Assembly: GCF_016807805.1 (NCBI RefSeq)
Contig: NZ_CP063362.1
Coordinates: forward strand, 682,001-746,000
DNA from: Xanthobacter dioxanivorans
GTDB lineage: Bacteria; Pseudomonadota; Alphaproteobacteria; Rhizobiales; Xanthobacteraceae
Reading direction: 5' to 3'
Length of the DNA: 64,000 bases
The translations under genes were made by a program, and so were the position numbers. Shown here in pieces: positions 27,433 through 36,781 of the stretch (position 1 is its first letter; every line of letters starts with the position of its first letter). Below the pieces are notes generated by a model. That model had not been told where the DNA came from, did no database searches, and saw only the letters and a program-made list of their open reading frames with translations.

Positions 27433-30400
27433 CTATTCGGCCGGCGCCGGATGGTCGGGAGCCGGCGTCGCCGCGCGGCGCCCGGCGCCCAGGCCGGCCA
27501 GCCAGCGGGCGAACACGTAGAAGACCGGCGTGAACACCAGGCCGAACAGCGTGACGCCGATCATGCCCGAGAACACCGCCGTGCCCAGAGCCTGCCGCAG
27601 CTCCGAGCCGGCCCCCGTCGCCCACACCAGCGGCACCACGCCGAGGATGAAGGCGAGCGAGGTCATGATGATGGGCCGCAGGCGCAGCCGCGCCGCCTCC
27701 ACCGAGGCCTCGCGCCGGCCGTGGCCCTGGTCCTCCAGCTGCTTGGCGAACTCGACGATCAGGATGGCGTTCTTGGCCGCGAGGCCGATGAGCACGATGA
27801 AGCCCACCTGGGTGAGGATGTTGTTGTCCTGCCCCCTCAGGATCACGCCGATGAGCGCCGCCACCAGGCACATGGGCACGATGAGGATCACCGCCAGCGG
27901 CAAGGTGAGGCTCTCATACTGGGCCGCCAGCACCAGGAACACGAACACGACGCCCAGGGCGAAGGCGAAGATCGCCGTGTTGCCGGCCCGCTGCTGCTGG
28001 TAGGCGAGCGCCGTCCACTCATAGGAGAAGCCCTGCGGCAGCACCTTCGCCGCCAGCTCCTGCATGATCTGGATCGCCTGCCCCTGCGAGTAGCCGGGCG
28101 CCGGCGAGCCGTCGAGCTCGGCGGTGGGGTAGAGGTTGTAGCGCGGCACCCGGTAGGGACCGGAAATGTCGCGCACGGTGGTGAAGGAGCCGAGCGGCAC
28201 CGTCTCCCCGTTGGCCGCCCGCACCCTTATGGACAGCACGTCCTTCGGCTCCAGGCGGAACGGCGCATCCGCCTGCGCCTGCACCCGGAAGGTGCGGCCG
28301 AACAGGTTGAAGTCGTTGACGTAGGACGAGCCGATATAGGTCTGCAGGGCCGAGAACACGTCGGCCACGTTGACCTTGAGCAACTGCGCCTTCTGCCGGT
28401 CGATGTCGAGGAACAGCTGCGGCGTCGAGGTCTCGAACAGGGAGTAGACCTGCATCAGCCCCGGCGTCTGGGCGGCGGCGCCCATCATGGCGTAGGTGGC
28501 GTTGCGCAAAGCGAGCAGACCGTTGCCGGCGCGGTCCTCGATCATCATGCGGAAGCCGCCCGCGTTGCCGATGCCCTGCACCGGCGGCGGCTGCACCACG
28601 ATCATCTGCGCTTCCTGGATCGAGGCCACCTTGCCGAACAGCGCGCCCTGGATGGCGGCCGCCGTCTGCTCGGGATGGCCGGCGCGCTGGGCGAACGGAT
28701 CGAGGATCACGAACATGGCGCCCGCGTTCGGCGCGTTGGTGAAGGTGGCGCCGGAGAAGCCGGCGATGTTGACGATGTGGCCCACGCCCGGCGTGCCCAG
28801 CACCAGCTCGCCGGCGCGCTTCATCACCGCCTCGGTGCGCTGCATGGAGGCGCCGGGAGGCAATTGGGCGACGACGATGAGGTAGCCGCGGTCCTGCTGC
28901 GGGATGAAGCCCTGCGGCGTGGTCACGAACAGCCAGCCGCCAAAGGCGACGATGCCGGCATAGATGATGAGCATCAGCGCCACCACCCGCACCAGCCGGG
29001 ACGTCATCCAGGCATAGCCGTTGCCGAGGCCCTCGAAGCCGCGGTTGAACAGGCGGAAGAAGCCCACCACCGGCCGCGCGTACCACGCGGGCTTCTCATG
29101 CGCCGAGCGGTGCGGCTTCAGCAGCAGCGCGCACATGGCCGGCGACAGGGTGAGCGAGACAAGGAGCGAGATCAGCGTCGAGCCGGCGATGGTCAGCGCG
29201 AACTGCCGGTAGAACTCGCCGGAGATGCCGGTGATGAAGGCGGTGGGCACGAACACCGCGGACAGCACCAGCGAGATCGCGATCAGCGCACCGCCCACCT
29301 CGTCCATGGTCTTGTAGGCGGCATCGCGCGGGGAGAGCCCCGCCTCGATGTTGCGCTCCACGTTCTCGACCACGACGATGGCGTCGTCCACCACGATGCC
29401 GATGGCGAGCACCAGGCCGAACAAGGAGAGGTTGTTCAGCGAGAAGCCGAACAGGGTCATCACGAAGAAGGTCCCGACCAGCGAGATCGGGATGGCGAGG
29501 ATGGGGATGATCGCCGCCCGCCAGGTCTGCAGGAACAGGATCACCACCAGCACCACCAGCACGATGGCCTCGCCGATGGTGTGCACCACCGCATCCACCG
29601 ACTGCTGGATGAATTCGGTGGGGTTGTAGAAGATCGAGTATTTCAGGCCCTCGGGGAAGGTCTTGCCGATGCGCGCCATCTCCGCGACCACCGCATTGCC
29701 GGTGGCGAGCGCGTTCGAGCCCGGGCGCTGGAAGATGCCCAGGTTGATGGAGATGTCCTTGTCGAGGAACGAGGTGGAGGCGTAGTCCTGGGCGGAGATC
29801 TCCACCCGTCCCACGTCCTTCAGCCGCACCAGAGCCTGGTCGGTCTGCTTGATGACGATGTCGGCGAACGCGGCGGGGTCCGACAGGCGGCCCAGCGTGC
29901 GCACGGCGATCTGGAAGGCGCGCTGGTTCGGCACCGGCGGCTGGTTGAGCACGCCTGAGGCCACCTGCACATTCTGCGCCTTGAGCGCCGCCACCACGTC
30001 CGTGGTGGTGAGGTTGAGCTGCGACAGCCGGTCCGGATCGAGCCAGATCTGCATCGCGTATTCGCGCGAGCCGAACACCGTGATGGAGCCCACGCCGTCG
30101 ATGCGCGAGAGCACGTCCTTGATCTCGATATTGGCGAAGTTCGAGATGAAGAGCGGGTCACGCGAGCCGTCGGGCGAGTAGAGGCTCACCACCAGCAGCA
30201 GGTCCGGCGAGGACTTGGCGGTGATCACGCCCACCTGCTGCACCTCGGACGGCAGGCGCGGCTGGGCGATGGCCACGCGGTTCTGCACCTGCACCTGGGC
30301 GATATCGAGGTCGGTTCCGATGTCGAACGTCACCGAGATGGAGAAGCGACCATCCGCCGTCGAGTTCGACGACATGTAGATCATGTGCTCCACGCCGTTG

Positions 30401-30612
30401 ATCTGCTGCTCGATGGGCGCCACCACCGTCTCGGCGACGATTTCCGCCGAGGCGCCGGGATACTGCCCCGTCACCGTGATCACCGGCGGGGCGATCTCCG
30501 GATACTGGGCCACCGGCAGGCGCAGGTAGGACACCGCGCCGAGGATGACGACCACCGCCGAGACCACCGAGGCGAAGATGGGGCGATCGATGAAGAAGTG
30601 GGAGAAGCGCAT
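27433..30612 (-). CDS. RND efflux pump inner-membrane transporter (AcrB/HAE1 family)
   Basis: This 1059-residue RND transporter matches the length and layout of AcrB/MexB. It opens with MRFSHFFIDRPIFASVVSAVV and the first periplasmic loop with PEIAPPVITVTGQYPGAS. Helix 4 carries the proton-relay aspartates in GIVVDDAIVVVENVERN. The second half repeats the plan, including TPQGFIPQQDRGYLIV and GLAAKNAILIVEFAKQLED (relay lysine). It exports hydrophobic compounds across both membranes together with the adaptor encoded 10 bases upstream and an outer-membrane channel. No TolC-like gene is in the window. Confidence 0.95.
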   Translation of the reverse strand: MRFSHFFIDRPIFASVVSAVVVILGAVSYLRLPVAQYPEIAPPVITVTGQYPGASAEIVAETVVAPIEQQINGVEHMIYMSSNSTADGRFSISVTFDIGTDLDIAQVQVQNRVAIAQPRLPSEVQQVGVITAKSSPDLLLVVSLYSPDGSRDPLFISNFANIEIKDVLSRIDGVGSITVFGSREYAMQIWLDPDRLSQLNLTTTDVVAALKAQNVQVASGVLNQPPVPNQRAFQIAVRTLGRLSDPAAFADIVIKQTDQALVRLKDVGRVEISAQDYASTSFLDKDISINLGIFQRPGSNALATGNAVVAEMARIGKTFPEGLKYSIFYNPTEFIQQSVDAVVHTIGEAIVLVVLVVILFLQTWRAAIIPILAIPISLVGTFFVMTLFGFSLNNLSLFGLVLAIGIVVDDAIVVVENVERNIEAGLSPRDAAYKTMDEVGGALIAISLVLSAVFVPTAFITGISGEFYRQFALTIAGSTLISLLVSLTLSPAMCALLLKPHRSAHEKPAWYARPVVGFFRLFNRGFEGLGNGYAWMTSRLVRVVALMLIIYAGIVAFGGWLFVTTPQGFIPQQDRGYLIVVAQLPPGASMQRTEAVMKRAGELVLGTPGVGHIVNIAGFSGATFTNAPNAGAMFVILDPFAQRAGHPEQTAAAIQGALFGKVASIQEAQMIVVQPPPVQGIGNAGGFRMMIEDRAGNGLLALRNATYAMMGAAAQTPGLMQVYSLFETSTPQLFLDIDRQKAQLLKVNVADVFSALQTYIGSSYVNDFNLFGRTFRVQAQADAPFRLEPKDVLSIRVRAANGETVPLGSFTTVRDISGPYRVPRYNLYPTAELDGSPAPGYSQGQAIQIMQELAAKVLPQGFSYEWTALAYQQQRAGNTAIFAFALGVVFVFLVLAAQYESLTLPLAVILIVPMCLVAALIGVILRGQDNNILTQVGFIVLIGLAAKNAILIVEFAKQLEDQGHGRREASVEAARLRLRPIIMTSLAFILGVVPLVWATGAGSELRQALGTAVFSGMIGVTLFGLVFTPVFYVFARWLAGLGAGRRAATPAPDHPAPAE

Positions 30613-30622
30613 GACGGCCGCC

Positions 30623-31813
30623 TCACTTCGCCGGGGCGGGCGGGGCGGCGGCGGCTGTGGCGGGCTTGGCCTCCGCCATCTGCGGGTTGACGGTGACCCC
30701 CGGCCGCACGCGCATGAGGCCGTTCACGACCACCTTGTCGTCGGCGGAGAGGCCGCTGCGGATGACCCGCAAATCGTCCACCAGCGGGCCGAGGGTGACG
30801 ACCTTCTGCGCCACCTTGTTTTCGGGGCCCACCACGTAGACGAACTTGTTCACCTGCTCCGTGCCGATGGCCACGTCCGGCACGGCAAGCGCCTGGTAGG
30901 GATCGGAGGACTGCAGGCGGATGCGGGCGAACATGCCGGGGCGGAACAAGCCGTTCTTGTTGTCGAACACGGCGCGCCCGCGGATGGTGCCGGTCTCGCG
31001 GTCGATCACGTTGTTCAGAAAGTCGAGCCTGCCCTGGTGGACGAAGTCCTTGTCGTCCAGCAGCTTCAGCGACACCGGGTCACCCTTGATCTCGGCGCTG
31101 CCCTTGCGGCGCGCGATGCGCAGCAGCGAGGCCTCGTCGATGGTGAACTCGAAACGGATGGGGTCGGTGGAGACGATGACGGCCAGAAGCGTCGGCGAGC
31201 CGGCCGTGCCGCCAGTGACGTAGTTGCCCACCGACACCCGGCGGTCGCCGATCTGGCCGGTGACCGGCGCCCGCACCTCGGTGAAGGCGAGGTCGAGCTG
31301 GGCGGAGCGCACCTGCGCCTCCTGCGACTGCACGATGGCCGCGGCCGTCCGCTCGGCCTGGGTGCGCTGGTCGAAGGTCTGCTTGGAGATGGCGTTGGAG
31401 GTGCGGTCCTCCAGCAGCGTGCGCGCGCGCTCCAGGTCCGCCTTGGCGAAATCGAGGTTGGCGCGCGCCTGGGCGAGATTGGCCTGCGCCTGGTCGACCG
31501 CGATCTTGAACGGGCGCTGGTCGATGGTGAAGAGCAGGTCGCCCTCCTTCACGATCTGCCCGTCGGTGAAGCCGATCTTGTCGAGATAGCCCGAGACGCG
31601 GGCGCGCACGTTCACCTCGTCGACGGCGACGAAGCGGCCCACGTATTCCTCGCGGTCGGTGACGGTCTTGGGGGTCGGATTGGCCACCGTCACAACGGGA
31701 GGCGGCGGAGCGGCGCCCTGGGCGGCAGCCTCGCCGGCCGTGGCCAGCGGCAGCGCCAAAGCGAGCGCCATCGCAAGGTAGCTGAATACTTTTGGGCACG
31801 CGACGTGGGGCAT
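30623..31813 (-). CDS. RND efflux pump periplasmic adaptor (AcrA/MexA family)
   Basis: This 396-residue membrane-fusion protein has a cleavable signal peptide (VFSYLAMALALALPLATAGEAAA). The lipoyl half motifs are VNVRARVSGYLDKIGFTDGQIVKEGDLLFTID and LAFTEVRAPVTGQIGDRRVSVGNYV. A coiled-coil hairpin (about 95-170), a beta-barrel and a C-terminal membrane-proximal domain (VRPGVTVNP) are also present. The ATG at 31813 (MPHVACPK) has GGAG 8 bases upstream. A longer in-frame start at 31882 would place charged residues before the signal peptide. It is the first gene of the two-gene pump operon, and no regulator gene adjoins it. Confidence 0.93.
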   Translation of the reverse strand: MPHVACPKVFSYLAMALALALPLATAGEAAAQGAAPPPPVVTVANPTPKTVTDREEYVGRFVAVDEVNVRARVSGYLDKIGFTDGQIVKEGDLLFTIDQRPFKIAVDQAQANLAQARANLDFAKADLERARTLLEDRTSNAISKQTFDQRTQAERTAAAIVQSQEAQVRSAQLDLAFTEVRAPVTGQIGDRRVSVGNYVTGGTAGSPTLLAVIVSTDPIRFEFTIDEASLLRIARRKGSAEIKGDPVSLKLLDDKDFVHQGRLDFLNNVIDRETGTIRGRAVFDNKNGLFRPGMFARIRLQSSDPYQALAVPDVAIGTEQVNKFVYVVGPENKVAQKVVTLGPLVDDLRVIRSGLSADDKVVVNGLMRVRPGVTVNPQMAEAKPATAAAAPPAPAK

Positions 31814-31978
31814 CGGTCCGGCTCCTGGACGGGCGCGAGCGTCCGTCGATGAACATGTGCGAAGGTTCGGCACCTCCCGCAACCGATGGCCGAAACCGGA
31901 AAATCGGCCGTTCGTCTAGCACAGCTGTGTGCAATGCAAAACGCCCGGGCGGAAAAAGTTCACATCCGCCGGCCCGGG

Positions 31979-33529
31979 TCAACCGGTTTGGACGGGTTTC
32001 GCCCGTCCCATGACACCGGCCAGGAACGACCGGCCGAGAAGCAGCACCACCGCCGCCGCGTACACCGCCCCGCCCACCGCCACGACGCCGGCGAGCATCA
32101 CTTCCTCGCGAGCGGGAAAGCCCTGCGGCAGCAGCAGCTGCAACCCGGACGAGGTGGCGTACAGGACCGCGGCGACCAGAACGAGAACCATGCCCAGGCG
32201 CCGGAGATGTCCGCCGAGCGGCGCGTCCCCGACGGGAAAGCCGCGCCGGACGGCGAAGACGATGAGCAGTCCCACATTGATCCAGCCGCCCACGGCGGTG
32301 GCGAGGGCAAGGCCCACCTGGGCGAGGCTGCCCATGAGGGCGAACTTGAGCGCCACATTGAGCGCCACCGCGCTGAGCGAGGCGATCATGGGCGTGCGGG
32401 TATCGCCGCGCGCATGGAACGGCGCGATGAAGGCCCGCACCACCACGAAGGCGAGCAGCCCCACCCCGTAGGCCTGCAGCGTCGCCGCCGCCGCCGCCGC
32501 GTCGGCATTGGTGAAGGCGCCGCGGGCGAACAGCGCCCGCATGGTGAGGTCCGGCACCGTGAGGGCGGCGGCGACGAAGGGGATGGCGAGGAGCGCGGCG
32601 AGCTCGATGGAGCGCGCCTGCGCCTCGGCGGCTCCGGCATCGTCCTTCGCCGCCAGCCGGCGCGCCATCTCCGGCAGCAGCACCGTGCCGACGGCGATGC
32701 CGACCACGCCGATGGGCAGCTGGTTGATCCGGTCCGCGTAATAAAGCGCGGACAGCGCCCCGGCCGGCAGGAAGGTGGCGATGATGGTGTCGGCGAACAG
32801 CGCGATCTGCACCCCGGCCGATCCGATCACCGCCGGGCCGAGGGCTTTCAGGAACTGCCGCGTGCCGGGATCCAGCTTCGGCCGGCCGAATCGCAGGCCG
32901 ATGCCGTGGCGCTCCGCGTCGAGCCCGACGGCGAAGAGCTGCGCGACGCCGGAGATCAGCACCCCCCACGCGGCCGCATGGCCGGCGGTGGGAAACAGCG
33001 CGGCGCCCAGCAGCGTGCCCACCATGCAGACATTCATCAGGATCGGCGCCGCCGCCGCCATGGCGAAGCGGTCGGAAGCGTTGAGCGCGCCGGACACCAG
33101 CGTCGCCACCGAGATGAGCGCCAGATAGGGGAAGGTGATGCGCGTGAGCGTCACCGCGAGGCCGAAGCGTTCCGGATCGTCCGCCAGCCCGGGCGCGAGC
33201 AGCCCGACGAACTGCGGCGTGAAGCCCAGCGCCAGGGCGAGCAGCACCGCGTGCACCAGCATCATGGCGGTGAGGATCTCGTCGGCGAACGCCCGCGCGT
33301 CCGCGACACCTCCCTGTTCCCGCAGCCGGGCATAGGTGGGCACGAAGGCGGCGTTGAAGGCGCCCTCGGCGAAGATGGCGCGGAAGTGATTCGGCAACCG
33401 GAAGGCGACGAGGAAGGCATCCGCCACCGGCCCCGCCCCCAGCACGGCCGCCATCACCACGTCCCGGATGAAGCCGGCGAGGCGGGAGACGAGCGTCAGC
33501 CCGCCGACGGAGAGGATGTTGCGGAACAT
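31979..33529 (-). CDS. murJ: Lipid II flippase MurJ
   Basis: This 516-residue MOP-superfamily protein has about fourteen membrane helices. MurJ moves the peptidoglycan precursor lipid II across the inner membrane. Diagnostic stretches are MFRNILSVGGLTLVSRLAGFIRDVVMA, AFRLPNHFRAIFAEGAFNAAFVPTY (with conserved Arg/Glu) and FHARGDTRTPM near residue 370. It reads on the minus strand about 85 bases after the aminotransferase gene and may share its transcript. Confidence 0.95.
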   Translation of the reverse strand: MFRNILSVGGLTLVSRLAGFIRDVVMAAVLGAGPVADAFLVAFRLPNHFRAIFAEGAFNAAFVPTYARLREQGGVADARAFADEILTAMMLVHAVLLALALGFTPQFVGLLAPGLADDPERFGLAVTLTRITFPYLALISVATLVSGALNASDRFAMAAAAPILMNVCMVGTLLGAALFPTAGHAAAWGVLISGVAQLFAVGLDAERHGIGLRFGRPKLDPGTRQFLKALGPAVIGSAGVQIALFADTIIATFLPAGALSALYYADRINQLPIGVVGIAVGTVLLPEMARRLAAKDDAGAAEAQARSIELAALLAIPFVAAALTVPDLTMRALFARGAFTNADAAAAAATLQAYGVGLLAFVVVRAFIAPFHARGDTRTPMIASLSAVALNVALKFALMGSLAQVGLALATAVGGWINVGLLIVFAVRRGFPVGDAPLGGHLRRLGMVLVLVAAVLYATSSGLQLLLPQGFPAREEVMLAGVVAVGGAVYAAAVVLLLGRSFLAGVMGRAKPVQTG

Positions 33530-33614
33530 GAAATCAGGCCGGCCCCTCGAGACGCGGCCGGACCCTAGAGCACAGGCAGGTGCCCGCGCAATGCGGCCTG
33601 GCCGCCGCCCCCGA

Positions 33615-34769
33615 TCAGGCCGCCAGGGCCCGCTTCACCGCGTCGACGATGCGGTCCTGCGTCGCCTCGTCGAGATAGGCGTGGATGGGCAGGGAGATGA
33701 CCTCCTCCGCCAGCGCCTCGCACACCGGCAGAATGGCGCCGGCGGCGGGATAGTGCCGATAGGCAGGCTGCAGGTGCATGGGCAGGCGGTAGTAGACCGC
33801 CGTGGGAATGCCCTCCGCCTTCAGCTTGTCGGCGAGACCGTCGCGCACGCCGGGGGCGAGGCGGATGGTGTATTGCGCCCAGACCGAGGAGGCGCGCGGA
33901 TCCACCACCGGCACCGTCGCCACGTCGCGCAGGAGCGCGTTGTAGCGCAGGGCGATGCGCTCGCGGGCGGCGATCTCCTCCTCGAAGATGGCGAGCTTCT
34001 CCAGCAGCACCGCCGCCTGCACCGTATCCAGGCGGGCGGTCATGCCGATGCGCACGTTCTGGTACTTGTCCACGCCCTGGCCGTGCTCGCGCAGGCTCTT
34101 GAGCACCGCCACCAGCTCCGCGTCGTCGGTGAGGATGGCGCCGCCGTCGCCATAGGCGCCCAGCGGCTTGGCCGGGAAGAAGGAGGTGGCGGTGGCATCG
34201 CCGATGGAACCGGTGCGCTTGTTGTTCCAGGTGCCGCCGAAGCCCTGCGCCGTGTCGCACAGCACCTTGAGCCCGTATTTCTCGGCGATGGGCAGGATCG
34301 CGTCGTAGTCGGCCGGCTGGCCGAACAGGTCCACCGGGATCACCACGCGCGGCTCCAGCCCCTGCGCGATGGCCACCTGGATGGCGAGCTCCAGGCTTTC
34401 CGGGTCCATGTTGAAGGTGTCTTCCTTCACGTCCACGAACACCGGCGTCGCGCCCAGATAGGGCACCACCTCGGCGGTGGCGCAGAAGGTGAAGGCGGGA
34501 CAGAACACCGCCTCGCCGGGCTTCACGCCCCACGCCATGAGCAGCAGCGCCAGCGCGTCCGTGCCGCTGGAGCAGGAGACGGCATATTTCGCCCCGGCAA
34601 AGGCGGCGAGCTTCTCCTCGAAGGCGGTCACCTCCGGCCCGTTGATGAAGCGGCAGGAGGCGAGCACGCGCAGCACCGCCTCGTCGATGCGGCTGCCGAT
34701 GCGCGCGCGCTGGGCGGCAAGGTCGATGAAGGCGATGGGGGCCGTCTGGGCCGTCGCGGGAGAGGTCAT
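33615..34769 (-). CDS. DegT/DnrJ/EryC1 sugar aminotransferase, GnnB/WbpE-like
   Basis: This is a PLP-dependent sugar-nucleotide aminotransferase of 384 residues. The PLP lysine lies in TSFFPAKPLGAYGDGGAI. Other blocks are IDLAAQRARIGSRID, SCSSGTDALALLLMAWGV, CDTAQGFGGTW and IRVG-type NVRIGMTARLDTVQAAVLLEKL. These agree closely with WbpE/WlbC and GnnB, which transaminate the 3-keto sugar of UDP-GlcNAc or its uronic acid. The neighbouring Gfo/Idh oxidoreductase would supply that 3-keto substrate, as GnnA does for GnnB. The product would then be UDP-GlcNAc3N for lipid A. Assignment to GnnB rather than WbpE is inferred from context. Confidence 0.85.
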   Translation of the reverse strand: MTSPATAQTAPIAFIDLAAQRARIGSRIDEAVLRVLASCRFINGPEVTAFEEKLAAFAGAKYAVSCSSGTDALALLLMAWGVKPGEAVFCPAFTFCATAEVVPYLGATPVFVDVKEDTFNMDPESLELAIQVAIAQGLEPRVVIPVDLFGQPADYDAILPIAEKYGLKVLCDTAQGFGGTWNNKRTGSIGDATATSFFPAKPLGAYGDGGAILTDDAELVAVLKSLREHGQGVDKYQNVRIGMTARLDTVQAAVLLEKLAIFEEEIAARERIALRYNALLRDVATVPVVDPRASSVWAQYTIRLAPGVRDGLADKLKAEGIPTAVYYRLPMHLQPAYRHYPAAGAILPVCEALAEEVISLPIHAYLDEATQDRIVDAVKRALAA

Positions 34770-34805
34770 CTCTTATCCCTGGCAGATTTCCGAAGGAGCA
34801 AAATC

Positions 34806-34840
34806 CCCAGGGCCGATGAGCATGCCTCATTGGCCCTGGG
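34806..34840 (-). terminator. Hairpin terminator after the GnnA-like gene
   Basis: CCCAGGGCC and GGCCCTGGG (34806-34814 with 34832-34840), extended by ATGAG/CTCAT inside, form a long stem. On the minus strand it is followed by GATTTTGC. It lies between the oxidoreductase stop and the aminotransferase start, so the aminotransferase probably has its own promoter just beyond it. Confidence 0.75.
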
Positions 34841-34985
34841 TCAAGCCCGCGCGGCGCTTGAGCACACCCCACCGGCATCGGTCGCGGACCAGGGCCGGTG
34901 GCATGAGCGGGCGGATCGGGCGGGCGGGCAGATCGTGCGGACTGATCGTGCGGCCACGGGGCGCGGACGACGCCGCCCGTCCCGG

Positions 34986-36053
34986 TCAGCCGACGGCGCG
35001 GCGCCTGGCGGTTTGCGCGGCGCTGGCCCCGGGCAGGCACGACATGGCGATCTCGAGGCTCGCCACCCCCTCCTCGCCGGTGACTTCCGGCGGGCGGCCG
35101 GCGCGCACGGCGGAGAGGAAGTTTTCGAGCTCCGCCCGCAGCGGCTCGGCATAGGCCACCGGCAGGTGACGGGTGGAATAGGACCCGTCCGGCCGGTAGT
35201 CGAAATGCTCGGTCACCTGGCGGGTGAGCAGGTCGCCGATGACGTACTTCTTCGAGGTCGCCACGTGCACCGTGCGCGCCTTGAAGGGGGTGAGCCAGTT
35301 GGTGTTGATGTGGGCGAGCACGCCGGAGGCGGTGCGGAACTGGAGCAGCGCGATGTCCTCGCGCTCGGCCAGCGCCGCCGAGGTCTGCGGCTGCACTTCC
35401 ACGATGTCCGATTCGGTGAACCAGCGGATGAGGTCGATGTCGTGCACGGCGAGGTCGATGACCACGCCCACATTGGACATGCGTGGCGGGAAGGGGCCGA
35501 CGCGGGTGATGGCGATGGACAGGAGGTTCTCGCCGCGGATCGCATCCTTCACGGCGCGGACCGCCGGATTGAAGCGCTCCACGTGGCCGACCATCAAGGT
35601 CACGCCCTTTTCCCGGGCGGCGGCGATGATCTCACGCCCTTCCTCTGTGGTGGAGGCCACCGGCTTCTCCACCAGCACCGAGCAGCCGGCGGCGATCACG
35701 TCGAGGGCGATGGGGTGGTGCAGGTGGGTGGGTGCCGCCACCACCACCGCGTCGAGGCCGAGGTCGAGGAGCGCGTGGTGGTCGCCCACCGCCTTGCAGC
35801 CGAGAAAGCTGGCGACCCGCTGGGCCTGCTCCTGGTCGGGGTCCGCGACGGCCACCAGTTCGGCGTCGGGCAGCCCGGAGAGAACGCGGGCGTGGTTGGA
35901 GCCCATGATGCCGATGCCGGTGACGCCGATGCGCACCGGCCCGGCCTGCATCCGCCTCGTCGCTTGACCCGTCATTTGGCCTGCATCAGTCACTTGGCCT
36001 GCCACCTGACCTGCCTGGGCGCGCTCCGTGGCGGGCGCTGCCGGATGAGCCAT
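34986..36053 (-). CDS. Gfo/Idh/MocA oxidoreductase, GnnA-like
   Basis: This 355-residue NAD-dependent oxidoreductase has a Rossmann N-terminal domain (RIGVTGIGIMGSNHARVLSG) and the family motif EKPVASTTEEG. A C-terminal domain with DLAVHDIDLIRWF, the probable substrate and catalytic segment, follows. Together with the adjacent DegT aminotransferase it fits GnnA, which oxidises UDP-GlcNAc at C3 on the way to UDP-GlcNAc3N. The ATG at 36053 is chosen because GAGGG lies 5 bases upstream. An in-frame ATG at 36065 is also possible. Residues 5-40 before the Rossmann fold are a low-complexity Gln/Ala/Gly/Thr repeat not expected in the family. The gene diverges from panD. Confidence 0.82.
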   Translation of the reverse strand: MAHPAAPATERAQAGQVAGQVTDAGQMTGQATRRMQAGPVRIGVTGIGIMGSNHARVLSGLPDAELVAVADPDQEQAQRVASFLGCKAVGDHHALLDLGLDAVVVAAPTHLHHPIALDVIAAGCSVLVEKPVASTTEEGREIIAAAREKGVTLMVGHVERFNPAVRAVKDAIRGENLLSIAITRVGPFPPRMSNVGVVIDLAVHDIDLIRWFTESDIVEVQPQTSAALAEREDIALLQFRTASGVLAHINTNWLTPFKARTVHVATSKKYVIGDLLTRQVTEHFDYRPDGSYSTRHLPVAYAEPLRAELENFLSAVRAGRPPEVTGEEGVASLEIAMSCLPGASAAQTARRRAVG

Positions 36054-36267
36054 TTCAGCCCTCATCTGTGGTTACCGAAGCGGGCTCGTAGCATGAACAT
36101 AGTTAAAAAGGCGAGGAGCGGCGTCAATTGCACGCATCGGCAGCGTTCAAGAATTGCATCCCCTTGTTACCGGCACAGGCCCGGGCCGGCCGCGGCGGGG
36201 CTTTCCCTGACCGGCGCGAGGGCCTATCACAGCGCGCTTTTTCCAAACCGGGAGTAGGGCTCGGCCC

Positions 36268-36729
36268 ATGCGCAAGATCGTCGCCGGCAAGCTGCACGGC
36301 ATCACCGTGACCGGGGCCGAGCTGAATTATCACGGCTCCATCACCCTCGACCCCGACCATTGCGAGGAGGCCGGGATCCTGCCGCTCGAATTCGTCGAGA
36401 TCTGGAACCGCAATTCCGGCGCCCGCATCTCCACTTACGTGATTCTCGGCGAGCGCGGCTCACGCTGCTGCATCCTCAACGGCGCCGCGGCGCGCACCTG
36501 CCAGCCAGGCGACCAGGTGATCATCTGCAATTCGGTCTACGTGACCGAAGGCGAGATCGTGACGCTGCGCCCGCGGGTGCTCACCTTCGATGCGGAAAAC
36601 CGCATCGCCTCCCGCCTCACCTACGAAGTGACGCGGGACACGAGCGGGCGCTATCACTTCGCCGTGCGCGACGAGGCTGGCACGGCCCAGCCGGTGCCGC
36701 TGCGGGCTGCGCCCGGCCACGCCGGATAG
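36268..36729 (+). CDS. panD: Aspartate 1-decarboxylase
   Basis: PanD makes beta-alanine for pantothenate and CoA. It is a pyruvoyl enzyme that cuts itself between Gly23 and Ser24 (NYHGSITLD), leaving Ser24 as the pyruvoyl group. The conserved [19 protein letters not shown] and [23 protein letters not shown] follow, including the Thr/Tyr/Arg active-site neighbourhood. At 153 residues it is about 25 longer than E. coli PanD because of a C-terminal tail. GGAGTAGGGC precedes the ATG. It diverges from the GnnA-like gene and converges with the first porin-like gene. Confidence 0.95.
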   Translation: MRKIVAGKLHGITVTGAELNYHGSITLDPDHCEEAGILPLEFVEIWNRNSGARISTYVILGERGSRCCILNGAAARTCQPGDQVIICNSVYVTEGEIVTLRPRVLTFDAENRIASRLTYEVTRDTSGRYHFAVRDEAGTAQPVPLRAAPGHAG

Positions 36730-36781
36730 GCGGCGCGCGGCCAGCGCCCGCCCGCTCGAACCGGCCTGGCGTGGTCGGGCG

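Noticed and set aside
27385..29958. An 857-codon plus-strand open frame opposite the RND pump
   Set aside because: It is rich in His/Arg/Gly with no family motif, an artefact of codon usage in the AcrB-like gene.
33468..36257. A 929-codon plus-strand open frame over murJ end, aminotransferase and oxidoreductase
   Set aside because: It is antisense to three recognisable enzymes and has only low-complexity sequence.
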